Assembly: GCA_023663185.1 (NCBI GenBank)
Contig: JAMPHY010000010.1
Location: 1 to 64,000, forward strand
DNA length: 64,000 nucleotides
Source: Clostridiales bacterium
GTDB taxonomy: Bacteria > Bacillota > Clostridia > Lachnospirales > Lachnospiraceae
Direction: 5' to 3'
Shown: positions 27,195 to 35,940 of the stretch, piece by piece
Layout: each line of letters begins with the position of its first letter
How positions within the stretch are numbered: the stretch's first letter is position 1
The notes under the pieces: generated by a model
Seen by the model: the letters and a program-made list of their open reading frames with translations, nothing else
Databases searched by the model: none
What the model was told of the DNA's origin: nothing
Program-made: the position numbers and the translations under genes

Positions 27195-28280
27195 TTATTC
27201 ATTCTTTACAACCGCATTCTCAATCAGAAAATCAATTACCTTTTCCGCCATTAGATATTCGCGGAACTCTTCTTCGTCTATTTCTTCCTTCAATTCTTCT
27301 ACCGACGCATAGCCATATGTCGTTGCATTTTCACTCATTGCGTTATTAAATTCTTCATCAGAAATATTGAGTCCCTCCGCGTCAGCAATCGCCTGAAACA
27401 TAATATACTGCTGCGCTGAGGTTACGGAATTTTCCTTAAAAGTTTCCTCATATGTTTCCTTATCCATATAATATCTATTATACATATAAGTGTCCAAATC
27501 CATTCCGTACGCTACTGCCTGATTAGTCATTAAGTCAAGCATAGAATTATAATACCGCTCCGTCATCTCCTTAGGTGGCTCTTTAAAAATACAGTTCGCC
27601 ATAACGGTATCCATTATATTAGTCTCGACTGTCTCATTATACATATCCATCACATCGGTATACATTAATTCATGCAAAGCAGCACGCAGCTCCTCCGTCG
27701 TATTGTATTCGCCATTGGTAGCCTCTGTAGCTATTTCGTCCGTAAGCTCCGGTATCTCTACTATGGAAATGCCATTGACCGTTACTTCAAACTCTACCGG
27801 CGCTCCTGCCAAATCCGGATTAGGCTCATAAGTTTCAGGGAAAGTAAGCTCAAGCGTTACCGTCTCTCCTACGTTTACGCCGATAAGCCCTTCCTCAAAA
27901 CCCGGAATAAATCTTCCTGAGCCGATTGTAAGGCTGTCTCCCTGCGCAGAACCGTTATCAAAAGCTACGCCGTCTCTATATCCGGTATAGTCTATATTAA
28001 CCGTATCTCCTTCTTCTACCACAGTTCTATCGGTCACGTCCGTAGTAACTGCCAACGGTTCTAAAAGATAGGTTTCGATATAGTATTCCACATAGTCCGT
28101 AATCGCAGCTTCATCTGCCGGCGCCGCCACTGTAACCTCGATTCCTTTATACTCGCCGAGAGTAACATATTTGGAAGCATCTATACCGCTTAAATAGGTG
28201 GTATCTTTTCCACAAGCGGTCAACATGCTTACTGCCATTACTACTGCTGCCAATATTGCAATCTTCTTTTTCTTTTTCAT
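27195..28280 (-). CDS. Trigger-factor/FKBP-like foldase lipoprotein
   Basis: 361 residues. A lipoprotein signal ends in SMLTACGK, so the mature protein is anchored on the outer face of the membrane. An FKBP-type peptidyl-prolyl isomerase domain spans about 85-175 (EGDTVNIDYTGYRDGVAFD, FIPGFEEGLIGV), followed by a trigger-factor-like C-terminal helical region. It lacks the ribosome-binding N-terminal domain, so it is probably an extracytoplasmic chaperone for exported proteins, comparable in role to PrsA. It lies directly upstream of asnS. Confidence 0.88.
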   Translation of the reverse strand: MKKKKKIAILAAVVMAVSMLTACGKDTTYLSGIDASKYVTLGEYKGIEVTVAAPADEAAITDYVEYYIETYLLEPLAVTTDVTDRTVVEEGDTVNIDYTGYRDGVAFDNGSAQGDSLTIGSGRFIPGFEEGLIGVNVGETVTLELTFPETYEPNPDLAGAPVEFEVTVNGISIVEIPELTDEIATEATNGEYNTTEELRAALHELMYTDVMDMYNETVETNIMDTVMANCIFKEPPKEMTERYYNSMLDLMTNQAVAYGMDLDTYMYNRYYMDKETYEETFKENSVTSAQQYIMFQAIADAEGLNISDEEFNNAMSENATTYGYASVEELKEEIDEEEFREYLMAEKVIDFLIENAVVKNE

Positions 28281-28384
28281 AATCTCCTTGCCTTTCTAAT
28301 AATACTTTTATAAACTATATTAGAATATACCATAAATCAAGGCCGCTTGAAAGAGTTTCTTTATAAAACTTCGCTAAAATCTTT

Positions 28385-29671
28385 TCAACGCGGAAATAAA
28401 ATTTTACAGTAGAAACGTTGATTTTCCCACGAAAAACTGCAAATGCCGCCGTATTTTTCCACAATCTGCTTCACAATGCCAAGCCCCATTCCATGATGAC
28501 CTTTCTTAGTAGAAGCCATTCCGTTATTATCAATCTTACATTCTTTCTGCGCATGGTTACTGACCGCCAGCGTCCAAAAATGTTCCTGCTCCCCGCCTTT
28601 GATACTTATGTCGGGTTTTTCCTCATTAATAGACGCATCGTATGCGTTATCCAGAAGATTAGACAATAAAGAGCATGCTTCCATAGGATTAAGCGAATCC
28701 AGCCAGACAAACGCACCTTCACAGATAAACGGAATCCCCATCTGTTCAGCGCGCAGCTTCTGATCATTTATCACAATATCCGCCGCCTGATTGCCCGTAA
28801 ATTCCAAATCCTTTATCATGTCCGTCTTAGCTTGAAGCGAATCCAGATATAACTGCATTTTTTTCTTCTCATTGCGCTCCTGAAGGCTTTGCAACATCTG
28901 TAAATGTCCGCGCAAATCATGACGCAGCGCGCGGATATCCTGATTTTCATTTTTATACTGCTCCAAGTAGGATAACTGACATTGAATATAATCCTCCTCC
29001 TGCTTTACCAGCACATTCAGATTTCTTACATGGCGCAGCGTAATCAAGTGCCACAGATACGCGCCCATAGCAAGCAGGAAGAAAAACAGGCAGCCACCAT
29101 TTAGCAAAATCTGTGTCTTTCCGGAATAGTGTACCCGTATCACAGCAATTCCCATTAGCAAAAAAACTTCAAAGAAAAAGAACATTACAAAACCAAAAAC
29201 TTCCAACGGACGAAGTATCAGGGAGATATTGTGTTTTCGCAGCAGTCTAAAAAGTATCGTGACTGCAATGCAGCCCAATATGTCTGCCGCCACGCCAAGT
29301 ATATCCGCGCCGTACTGTGATAACGCTGCAATCTCCGGCACCGTAATAATACTGCGTATCATCATCACAGGTATAATACTTAGCACTGTATATAGCATAA
29401 TTGCCGGTATAATTAATACGCTTTCCCACACCTTGCGCTTCCCCATAAACAACACAATAAGAAGCATAGACCAGCAAACACTCCATGCTCCGATACACAT
29501 AGATATAAGACTTACGCCAAATGCAATTACTACAATTTGTAAAGCTCTTTTTTTATCAATTTCAAAGCTTCTAACCATAAATATCCGATATACCATGAAT
29601 ATCTGGTAAAAAGCAAGCATATCAAACACACTTATGCAAAAAATATCTACAATCAGATTCATTATTTTCAA
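28385..29671 (-). CDS. GHKL sensor histidine kinase (AgrC-like)
   Basis: 428 residues. Six or more hydrophobic helices fill the N-terminal 210 residues; a coiled segment then leads to the phosphoacceptor region RALRHDLRGHLQML and a GHKL ATPase with LLDNAYDAS and GMGLGIV. This is the architecture of AgrC-type peptide-sensing kinases. It is 12 bases downstream of a LytTR response regulator. No AgrD-like peptide or AgrB processing gene was found within the window, so the ligand may come from elsewhere. Confidence 0.9.
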   Translation of the reverse strand: MKIMNLIVDIFCISVFDMLAFYQIFMVYRIFMVRSFEIDKKRALQIVVIAFGVSLISMCIGAWSVCWSMLLIVLFMGKRKVWESVLIIPAIMLYTVLSIIPVMMIRSIITVPEIAALSQYGADILGVAADILGCIAVTILFRLLRKHNISLILRPLEVFGFVMFFFFEVFLLMGIAVIRVHYSGKTQILLNGGCLFFFLLAMGAYLWHLITLRHVRNLNVLVKQEEDYIQCQLSYLEQYKNENQDIRALRHDLRGHLQMLQSLQERNEKKKMQLYLDSLQAKTDMIKDLEFTGNQAADIVINDQKLRAEQMGIPFICEGAFVWLDSLNPMEACSLLSNLLDNAYDASINEEKPDISIKGGEQEHFWTLAVSNHAQKECKIDNNGMASTKKGHHGMGLGIVKQIVEKYGGICSFSWENQRFYCKILFPR

Positions 29672-29683
29672 ATCTCCTTATTT

Positions 29684-30391
29684 TCAGGCAAGGCACCTTA
29701 CTAACGCTTCCTGCAATGATTTCTGCTGCCTTCTACTCACTGACAAAGTTATGCCGCTCTCCAAAGTAAGACTCCCTTGTCTCACCACAGTAATACGTTC
29801 CAAGTTCACCAGTTGATTTCTGTTGATACGCGAAAATTTATCCTTTGGCAGTTTGGCGCTAAACTCTTTTAGACTTTGCATAAGCATTACTACTGTTTCT
29901 GCTTCCTGCCCGTTTCTAAGGTATACATCAAGATATCTTCCATGCACTTCTACATATAAAATATCTTTGCTGGAAATGACTCTTTCTCCGTCAAAAGCAT
30001 CTACCACAAATTTTCCGTTTTTTGCGCTTTTCTTTTCCATGTCTGCAAAAACCTGCTCTATGGCTTCCTTCTTCACTGGTTTTAAAAGATAGCGGAATAC
30101 TCCGCTGCGATAACCTTCCGGCGCATATTCGATATAATTTGTCACCACGACAAGAAATATTTTTCCCTCTGCGCTCAGCCGCCTGCATAAATCCATGCCC
30201 GACTGTCCGCTCTCCATGACAATATCTGTGAACACCACATCATAACGCACTCCCGATTCCCAATCTTTTATAAGTGACTCTACATCTGTATAGAGCGCGG
30301 TCTTTCGCCCTGTGGCTTCAATCGTTGCCTTAAGTTCCTGCCCTGCTTGTATTTCATCTTCACATATCGCAATTTTCACTGTGGGGACCAT
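29684..30391 (-). CDS. LytTR-family response regulator (AgrA-like)
   Basis: About 235 residues from the ATG at 30391; a GTG four codons later (VKIAICEDE) is an alternative. The open frame extends further upstream into the 153-bp palindrome without a ribosome binding site. The receiver domain has CEDE, the phosphoacceptor in VVFTDIVM and a KPV lysine; the C-terminal LytTR domain has the YVEVHGRYLDVYLRNGQ and FSRINRNQLVNL segments. It pairs with the GHKL kinase downstream and would bind direct-repeat promoter sites. Confidence 0.9.
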   Translation of the reverse strand: MVPTVKIAICEDEIQAGQELKATIEATGRKTALYTDVESLIKDWESGVRYDVVFTDIVMESGQSGMDLCRRLSAEGKIFLVVVTNYIEYAPEGYRSGVFRYLLKPVKKEAIEQVFADMEKKSAKNGKFVVDAFDGERVISSKDILYVEVHGRYLDVYLRNGQEAETVVMLMQSLKEFSAKLPKDKFSRINRNQLVNLERITVVRQGSLTLESGITLSVSRRQQKSLQEALVRCLA

Positions 30392-30461
30392 GCCTTTCTT
30401 TTGTTTGTGTATATTATACCGCAGACCATAGTTTACGTCTATTATGCAATAAACGGAAAAA

Positions 30462-30614
30462 GACGGAATAGACACATATGGTTCCCTTTGCGGCACACTT
30501 TCGTTCCGTGAAAAAACGCAGCGGTACTAAGTTCAAAAGCTAAAAAACAGCTTTTTCACTAAGTACCGGCGTTTTTCAAGGACCGCAAAAGGAACTATAT
30601 GTGCCTATTCCGTC
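30462..30614. repeat. 153-bp imperfect palindrome (long hairpin or MITE-like element)
   Basis: The outer arms starting GACGGAATAG (30462) and ending CTATTCCGTC (30614) pair for about 32 bases with a few mismatches (to the TTTGCGG/CCGCAAA segments). A central mismatched bubble follows, then further pairing (ACGC..CGGTACT with AGTACCGGCGT) and a core AAAAGCT/AGCTTTT. On the minus strand the hairpin is followed by TTTTT, so it could end transcription of the upstream membrane-protein gene. Its size and arm structure also resemble a miniature inverted-repeat element; no clear target duplication was seen. Confidence 0.75.
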
Positions 30615-30664
30615 CGGCTAAGCCGTCACACTAATAATATATTTATGATATCATATTTGTGATA

Positions 30665-31573
30665 TTATGCTTCCTGCGCGTTTTTAAACAGGCTCTTGAA
30701 TTTTGATGATAATTTGCACAATTTGTCATATAAATCAAAAGTAATTTCTGTGGTAGGAGCCACCTGCATATATGAGCATAGCATACATATCATGGTATAG
30801 CTGTCCATGACGGAAGATTTCACGACTAGCACAATCATTACGGCGAGTATAACAGCCACAAAGAACATGTCGAAACCGGGCATGCCTAGAACTCCTAAAA
30901 AGGCAAGCGTCACAAACATTAAAAGAAACCATGCTGCGACCGACATTACTAATGCAATAAGCGCCGTTTTAAGCGCATCTTTTAAGATGGTTTTCCAGTT
31001 CTGGAAATAAATAACGACTCCGTCTGCAGCGCTTTTGAAAGCGGACTGTTCTTCCTGATAAAAAGTATAAGCAAGGCAGCATTCGTCTACATTGCCAAGC
31101 GCGATACCTACGATTGATTTTGCCAAAGATACCAGTGAGTCCATGCCGGGAATTTTACCAAGAACATTACCTACAATATCAAGCCCGCCGTTAATCTGCC
31201 TTACCGCACCCGATACCAAACGGTCAACGGCAAAGTATGCCGCTGCGGTAGCAAATTTCTTTTTCACTATCTGCGTTCCGTATTCAAACTGATTTTCCGG
31301 CAGATTTCCTGTTGTCAATAGCTGTGTAACCACTGCAATATGCCCCGCCTTTAACACATAGCCCAGATAATACTGTGAAATTCCCAGCGCCGCCGCGGAC
31401 AAAACAATCCACAACATCAGTGAATATCCAACCACGGTAGTATTTTGGGATATTGCCGAAATAGCAATCAGAATCAATCCCAGTACAATAGAAAATGCTA
31501 TTGCGCACCCGCCAAGCGCCAGTTTCAACCATACAAATTTGATGGTTTTCTTAAAAACTTCATTTGCTTTCAT
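30665..31573 (-). CDS. Uncharacterised multi-pass membrane protein
   Basis: 302 residues with about five transmembrane segments (near 15-38, 48-70, 205-230, 235-255 and one in the 130-165 region), separated by a hydrophilic stretch with DECCLAYTFYQEEQ. GAGGAGACTTAT precedes the ATG. I do not recognise a named family, although similar predicted membrane proteins occur in Lachnospiraceae. It appears to be a single gene between the long palindrome and the Rpn region. Confidence 0.65.
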   Translation of the reverse strand: MKANEVFKKTIKFVWLKLALGGCAIAFSIVLGLILIAISAISQNTTVVGYSLMLWIVLSAAALGISQYYLGYVLKAGHIAVVTQLLTTGNLPENQFEYGTQIVKKKFATAAAYFAVDRLVSGAVRQINGGLDIVGNVLGKIPGMDSLVSLAKSIVGIALGNVDECCLAYTFYQEEQSAFKSAADGVVIYFQNWKTILKDALKTALIALVMSVAAWFLLMFVTLAFLGVLGMPGFDMFFVAVILAVMIVLVVKSSVMDSYTMICMLCSYMQVAPTTEITFDLYDKLCKLSSKFKSLFKNAQEA

Positions 31574-31688
31574 ATAAGTCTCCTCTCATAAGTAGAATGC
31601 CATGCCGTATATAGCTGCGGCAATTCCTGCAATATCTATCTTATGGATGTCTGTCTGCTAAGTCAATCTCCAAAGGCATAAGCGGTTG

Positions 31689-31718
31689 TTATGGTGTCAT
31701 AAGCGGTCGAACTATGGC
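31689..31718 (+). repeat. 30-bp dispersed repeat, left copy
   Basis: This 30-bp segment, with core GTCATAAGCGGTCGAACTAT, is 27/30 identical to 34325-34354 in the same orientation. A partial third copy (CATAAGCGGTTG) sits just before it at about 31676. The two full copies bracket the Rpn, radical SAM and HxlR genes. Confidence 0.8.
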
Positions 31719-31728
31719 AGCATAAGAA

Positions 31729-31762
31729 TAGGGCATATAGATTTCTGCTTCTATATGCCCTA
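31729..31762. terminator. Strong hairpin downstream of the Rpn-family gene
   Basis: TAGGGCATATAG pairs perfectly with CTATATGCCCTA across a 10-base loop. No U-run follows on the minus strand; on the plus strand a TTTTT lies 13 bases away. It may terminate the Rpn transcript weakly or be part of the repeat element on its left. Confidence 0.55.
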
Positions 31763-31801
31763 ATGTTGTTATCGTTTTTAATGTTGCTTGATATAATTGA
31801 T

Positions 31802-32710
31802 TCATGCCAACTGCATAACTTCGGCTTCAATTTCCTTTAATTCATCAAATGATAATGTCGGAACACACTCCGCAATATCTTCAAGCGACATCTTTCCTTT
31901 TTTTATCAATCTCTCTGCTGTTTCTCTCGCTTCTTCATGCCTTTCGCTTATCAAAAAGGTTTTCATAATTTCTTCTTCATCAAATAAACTCATCATAATC
32001 GTTACAACCTCCGTTTCCTTGCTCTCCAAATATTCTTTTAACACATTTCTGTCTTTGCAAATTTTAATTGTTTCCTCGACAGCCTGTTTTGTCATTCCGT
32101 ACTTTTCCCTCTGCTCGTCAAAAACTTTGCAGAAAATAATGTATTGGTTGATGATGTCCTCGGTATTACTTTCATAAATAACTTTTGCTTTTACCTCGAT
32201 GTCAATATCATCACCATTAAAAAACTCTTTGGATAAAGATATTGTGTCGGGTTTTTCGCCCTTATTTCCTGTGAAAATCACATAAAGTTCAGGTTTCGGC
32301 ATTTTGACTTTCCTACTCCCATACAGATTTAGTTTGTTCTGCTGGAAATACTTATGATAACTCTCCGCAAGATACAGCAGTATTCTAATCAGAATATTCA
32401 ATGTCCATGTGGACTGAGCTTCAATAAGTATCATCAGCTTATTATTGGCAATAAAACCTAAGTCGTTATACAAATTATCGGTCAACACATTTTCTATTGT
32501 TACATCGGTTAGCGAATTTTCCGTTGCTTTAGTATCCTCTGGGTGTAGCGTTTTATACAGCGCAAGCAGATATTTTTTGTCTTTGAAAAGGTCTAAAAAT
32601 ACGCTGTTTTTTGCTGTACGCTTTGCCATGTTATGCGTAACATTGACTTCCTGCGTAGATGTTGTCTGTATCGTTTCTATGGACTCTAGTCCATTTTGCA
32701 CTCTTATCAC
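31802..32710 (-). CDS. Rpn-family PD-(D/E)XK nuclease / transposase-like protein
   Basis: 302 residues. The core KNSVFLDLFKDKKYLLALYK, then DLGFIANNKLMILIEAQSTW with its D and EAQ catalytic-type residues, identifies the Rpn/transposase_31-like PD-(D/E)XK family. Such proteins promote RecA-independent recombination or act as strain-variable nucleases, and they are often found in many copies per genome. The open frame begins at a GTG (32710) with a weak signal; a later ATG at residue 28 (MAKRTAKN) is an alternative. Flanking sequences on both sides share a similar segment (31714-31747 and 32728-32760), suggesting that the gene was inserted or copied as a unit. Confidence 0.8.
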   Translation of the reverse strand: MIRVQNGLESIETIQTTSTQEVNVTHNMAKRTAKNSVFLDLFKDKKYLLALYKTLHPEDTKATENSLTDVTIENVLTDNLYNDLGFIANNKLMILIEAQSTWTLNILIRILLYLAESYHKYFQQNKLNLYGSRKVKMPKPELYVIFTGNKGEKPDTISLSKEFFNGDDIDIEVKAKVIYESNTEDIINQYIIFCKVFDEQREKYGMTKQAVEETIKICKDRNVLKEYLESKETEVVTIMMSLFDEEEIMKTFLISERHEEARETAERLIKKGKMSLEDIAECVPTLSFDELKEIEAEVMQLA

Positions 32711-32896
32711 CCCAATTCCCTAGAAACATGGCAGAAGATAGGATATAGATTTCTCCTGCCTTTATCAAAGATAACGGCTTTAACGTTTTCTTTTATTATA
32801 CAAAATACTGCCTTCATTTACAATAAAATTTGCATGAAATTTCTGTGTCTGTGTTACAATTCTTCCTTTATAATCATTATTTTGCCATTATAGTGC

Positions 32897-33778
32897 TCAC
32901 CCTAATGCTTTTATATTGCAACGGTATATGTGCATTTCTTCTTCGGTAAAAGTATCAATTACTTGCTGTATCTCTTTTATAACTTTCGTTCTCTCTTTGG
33001 GAAGGTAAGCAGTAATAGGATAAAAATTAGAAACAGTATTTGCAAATAAGTGTACTCTTATCTGCAAATTTTCAATAAATGTCTGCATTTCTGTCAATCT
33101 TTCTTTTTCTCCTGCTGGAACAAATTTTCCCTCATTTGCCAAATGATATAAAGTCGTATCTGGAAAAAGCGTTAAAGAATCTATTGAAATAAAATATGGA
33201 TTAAGCTGACTAAACACTTTTGCACTGTTAATTGCATTTTTATATCCATTCCCTTGTCCTGCCAATCCTGTCATGTATACAAAATAATATTCTATCCCCG
33301 CTTCATCTAATTTTCTGCATTGTTCCAAAATATCCTTTGATGTATATCCTTTATTTGCCAATGCAAGCGTATCATCATCTCCGCTTTCAGTTCCGATACT
33401 CAATCCGTTTACTCCCATTGCACGAAGTTTCCTAAGCTGCCATACTTCTTTATTTTTTATATCCCTGATACTTGAAAACATTGCTATCGTTTGACATTTA
33501 ATTAAATAATCCCTTACGGTCATAACATATGGTTTCAATTTTTCATAACTTAATGCAAAGGGATTGGCACCTGTCAAAAAAATACGTCTTGCATTTGGTT
33601 GATAACTCTTAATCTCTGCTAAATCTTCTTCAAACTCGGGCAAAGGAGATAAGCAAAAATATTCCCCTTTATATAAATTGCAAAAGTTACACTTATGGTA
33701 TGTGCAACCCGATGTTAGTTGAATAATACACGAATTGGCTTCATAGGGTGGTCGCCATGTTCTTCCTGTAAAGTGCAT
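32897..33778 (-). CDS. Radical SAM protein
   Basis: 293 residues. The iron-sulphur motif is CTYHKCNFC near residues 25-33; GTESGDDDTLALANKGYT and the YFVYMTGLAGQGNG segment fit the Elp3-like/YgiQ-type radical SAM barrel. The substrate cannot be assigned. No extra iron-sulphur or B12 domain is visible. It is divergent from an HxlR-type regulator, with a shared 174-base control region, so HxlR may control it. Confidence 0.85.
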   Translation of the reverse strand: MHFTGRTWRPPYEANSCIIQLTSGCTYHKCNFCNLYKGEYFCLSPLPEFEEDLAEIKSYQPNARRIFLTGANPFALSYEKLKPYVMTVRDYLIKCQTIAMFSSIRDIKNKEVWQLRKLRAMGVNGLSIGTESGDDDTLALANKGYTSKDILEQCRKLDEAGIEYYFVYMTGLAGQGNGYKNAINSAKVFSQLNPYFISIDSLTLFPDTTLYHLANEGKFVPAGEKERLTEMQTFIENLQIRVHLFANTVSNFYPITAYLPKERTKVIKEIQQVIDTFTEEEMHIYRCNIKALG

Positions 33779-33890
33779 AATCTCTCTCCTTTGCTAATTG
33801 ATATAACTAAAATACCTCTTTAGTTTTTCTGGTTCAAGTACTGTCTTTTTTTGATTATAGTTCTATTTTTAATACTATCTGTTCAATTTT

Positions 33891-33929
33891 ACAGTATATT
33901 GCCTTTTCACTGTATATACGATATACTGT
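33891..33929. promoter_or_regulatory. Inverted repeat in the radical SAM/HxlR intergenic region
   Basis: ACAGTATAT (33891-33899) and ATATACTGT (33921-33929) are inverted repeats 21 bases apart, with a third related ACTGTATAT between them. This lies between the divergent genes, just upstream of the HxlR start, and is a plausible operator for the HxlR regulator. Confidence 0.5.
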
Positions 33930-33952
33930 ACCAAATGAAAAGAGGTGCTATA

Positions 33953-34330
33953 ATGGCGGATAACAAATTTAATGACGAATCTACAATTGCGCGCTGTGTT
34001 CCTATGAGCAAACTCCAATCCATTATTGGCGGTAAATGGAAAATCATAATTTTATGGTACATCACATTTTATAAGGTTCAGCGTTTTGGCGAACTAATGC
34101 GCCGTCTTGACGGAATTACACAATCTACTCTGACAAAACAGTTACGGGAATTAGAAAAAGACGGTTTCATACATAGGGAAATTTATAAAGAAATTCCTCC
34201 AAAAGTTGAATATTCCCTAACAGAATTTGGTCAAAGTTTTATCCCTGTTTTACAAACAATGATGACATGGAGCGAAAAATACCTTTGTCCAGATTATAAA
34301 AGTCCATATGATGATTCATTATGTTTATGA
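33953..34330 (+). CDS. HxlR-family winged-helix regulator
   Basis: 125 residues from the ATG at 33953, which has AGAGGTG upstream. The open frame extends 34 codons upstream with no ribosome binding site. The HxlR signature is clear: IGGKWKIIILWYI, FGELMRRLDGITQSTLTKQLRELEKDGFI and a wing PPKVEYSLTEFG. Many HxlR proteins sense electrophiles or redox changes through a Cys; one is at CVPMSK near residue 14. It probably controls the divergent radical SAM gene. Its stop codon lies inside the right copy of the 30-bp dispersed repeat. Confidence 0.92.
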   Translation: MADNKFNDESTIARCVPMSKLQSIIGGKWKIIILWYITFYKVQRFGELMRRLDGITQSTLTKQLRELEKDGFIHREIYKEIPPKVEYSLTEFGQSFIPVLQTMMTWSEKYLCPDYKSPYDDSLCL

Positions 34331-34354
34331 TGTCATAAGCGGTTGAACTATAGC
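34325..34354 (+). repeat. 30-bp dispersed repeat, right copy
   Basis: 27/30 identical to 31689-31718 and in the same orientation. It overlaps the HxlR stop codon (34328-34330), so the repeat or its insertion may have set the end of that gene. Confidence 0.8.
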
Positions 34355-34359
34355 ATAAC

Positions 34360-34896
34360 TCATTCCAATATGTTTTGATTTATTTCATCATAAAACACGG
34401 GATAATCAAAATCTGCATTTGTAATTTTGTAAGTGTCCGGCAAACCATTCAACATAAGGTAATTCTCATAAACAAAAAAGGATTGTATCATATTATTATT
34501 TTCATCATAAAAGTATACCGAAACACCATCTCTAACTCTAAGCGATGTACCATCTGCCACTTCATATTGCAATGCGCTTAAAACATCATAGACATATGAT
34601 ACTTTATCATTATCATCAATTTCTCTCGTTTCGATTATTTCAGCATTTTCGAGCAACAAAATTTTCATTGTCATTTCAGACTCATTATCTGCTGCCGGAG
34701 TTTCTTGCTTACTATCATCGAGTGCATTAATATCTTTTTCGGTTTCTTTTGGTTCTTGGGTTTTCTCATTATCTACGATGTTTTCCTGTGTCACTTGCTT
34801 ATCATAATCTTGCTCTGGAATATTATCATTCCCACATGATGTCATTGAAAAAACGCAAATCATGGCTAAAAAATACAATACCATTTTTTCCTTCAT
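34360..34896 (-). CDS. Predicted lipoprotein of unknown function
   Basis: 178 residues with a lipoprotein signal ending in FSMTSCGN. A low-complexity acidic region rich in Glu, Gln, Lys and Asp spans about 25-75, followed by a globular C-terminal half (ending FYDEINQNILE) that I do not recognise. It is membrane-anchored on the outside. It is a single gene, AT-rich, next to the variable patch. Confidence 0.65.
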   Translation of the reverse strand: MKEKMVLYFLAMICVFSMTSCGNDNIPEQDYDKQVTQENIVDNEKTQEPKETEKDINALDDSKQETPAADNESEMTMKILLLENAEIIETREIDDNDKVSYVYDVLSALQYEVADGTSLRVRDGVSVYFYDENNNMIQSFFVYENYLMLNGLPDTYKITNADFDYPVFYDEINQNILE

Positions 34897-35036
34897 AATT
34901 TTATCACTCTCACAATCTCAAATTTATATTGCCATAATTATACCATAATCACACAATAAATCTCTATTTTATTTTCCTTGCCTAATATGAAAATCAATGC
35001 TAAAATATGGATTAACAGTAAATCGGAGGTATCGGT

Positions 35037-35513
35037 ATGAGCACACCATTAAAAGTAATATTGGGCATTCTCGTTTTCGTGGTTATCGCCCTAGTAGTTT
35101 TATACTTTGTCGGAAGAAAGCTGCAAACCAAGCAGTCAGCGCAGCAGGCGCAGATGGAAGCGATGAAACAGACCGTTTCCATGCTTATTATAGACAAAAA
35201 GAAAATGAAGATAAAGGATTCGGGGCTTCCGCAGGCGGTAGTAGCACAGACGCCTAAGATGCTTAGGAACTCCAAGCTGCCTATTGTAAAGGCAAAAGTC
35301 GGACCACAGGTTATGTCATTAATCGCAGACGATAAGATTTTTGATTCAATCCCTGTGAAAAAAGAAGTAAAAGCCGTCGTCAGCGGCATATATATCACTG
35401 ACGTAAAGGGGCTTCACGGTAAGCAGGCTCCGGTTGAAACCAAGAAAAAAGGCTTCTTCAAACGCGCTCTTGAGAAAGCGCAGGAAAAAGCCGGTGCGAC
35501 GCCGCTTAAATAG
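35037..35513 (+). CDS. Uncharacterised single-pass membrane protein
   Basis: 158 residues. One N-terminal transmembrane helix (about 6-25) is followed by a soluble domain with a Lys-rich C-terminus (FFKRALEKAQEKA). TCGGAGGTATCGG precedes the ATG. I do not know the family, but its composition matches core genes of the window. Its stop codon directly abuts the stop of the convergent DUF1934 gene, with no terminator between. Confidence 0.7.
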   Translation: MSTPLKVILGILVFVVIALVVLYFVGRKLQTKQSAQQAQMEAMKQTVSMLIIDKKKMKIKDSGLPQAVVAQTPKMLRNSKLPIVKAKVGPQVMSLIADDKIFDSIPVKKEVKAVVSGIYITDVKGLHGKQAPVETKKKGFFKRALEKAQEKAGATPLK

Positions 35514-35939
35514 TTATTTTGAACGAATATCCATGACTATTTTACAATCGGCGCAATATTCATAGTTCATATCCAGAACATATTCCACATCTACGGCTAT
35601 CCTCTCGGATTCCTGTAAGATGTGGATTTTTTTAGTATCAATTCCCAGCATGATATTACCATAGGGAATATTGTAGCTTGTCAGGTTTTTCTTATTTTCT
35701 TCAAAAACCATATGAACATTCACAGCCCCGCTTTTAATGATTTCAAGAAAATTTTCTCCGAATTTGACTTTATTTCTAACAGGCTTGTCAATGCCCTCTA
35801 TGACTTCATCATAAATAAGAAAATGCCTGCCATTCTTCTCATAATAATCTCCCGAAACGGTCGTTTCGATTTCTTCCTTATCCGCACCGTCATGTCCGTA
35901 CTGGCGGCTGTGCAGATGTACCCATACGTCCTTTGTCAT
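35514..35939 (-). CDS. DUF1934 domain-containing protein
   Basis: 141 residues from the ATG at 35939, with GAGGACTATTAAA upstream, one base after the murI stop; a longer frame overlapping murI is not used. DUF1934 proteins are small lipocalin-like beta-barrels (YwiB-like) of unknown function in Firmicutes. It is co-transcribed with murI. The stop abuts the convergent membrane-protein stop. Confidence 0.85.
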   Translation of the reverse strand: MTKDVWVHLHSRQYGHDGADKEEIETTVSGDYYEKNGRHFLIYDEVIEGIDKPVRNKVKFGENFLEIIKSGAVNVHMVFEENKKNLTSYNIPYGNIMLGIDTKKIHILQESERIAVDVEYVLDMNYEYCADCKIVMDIRSK

Positions 35940-35940
35940 T

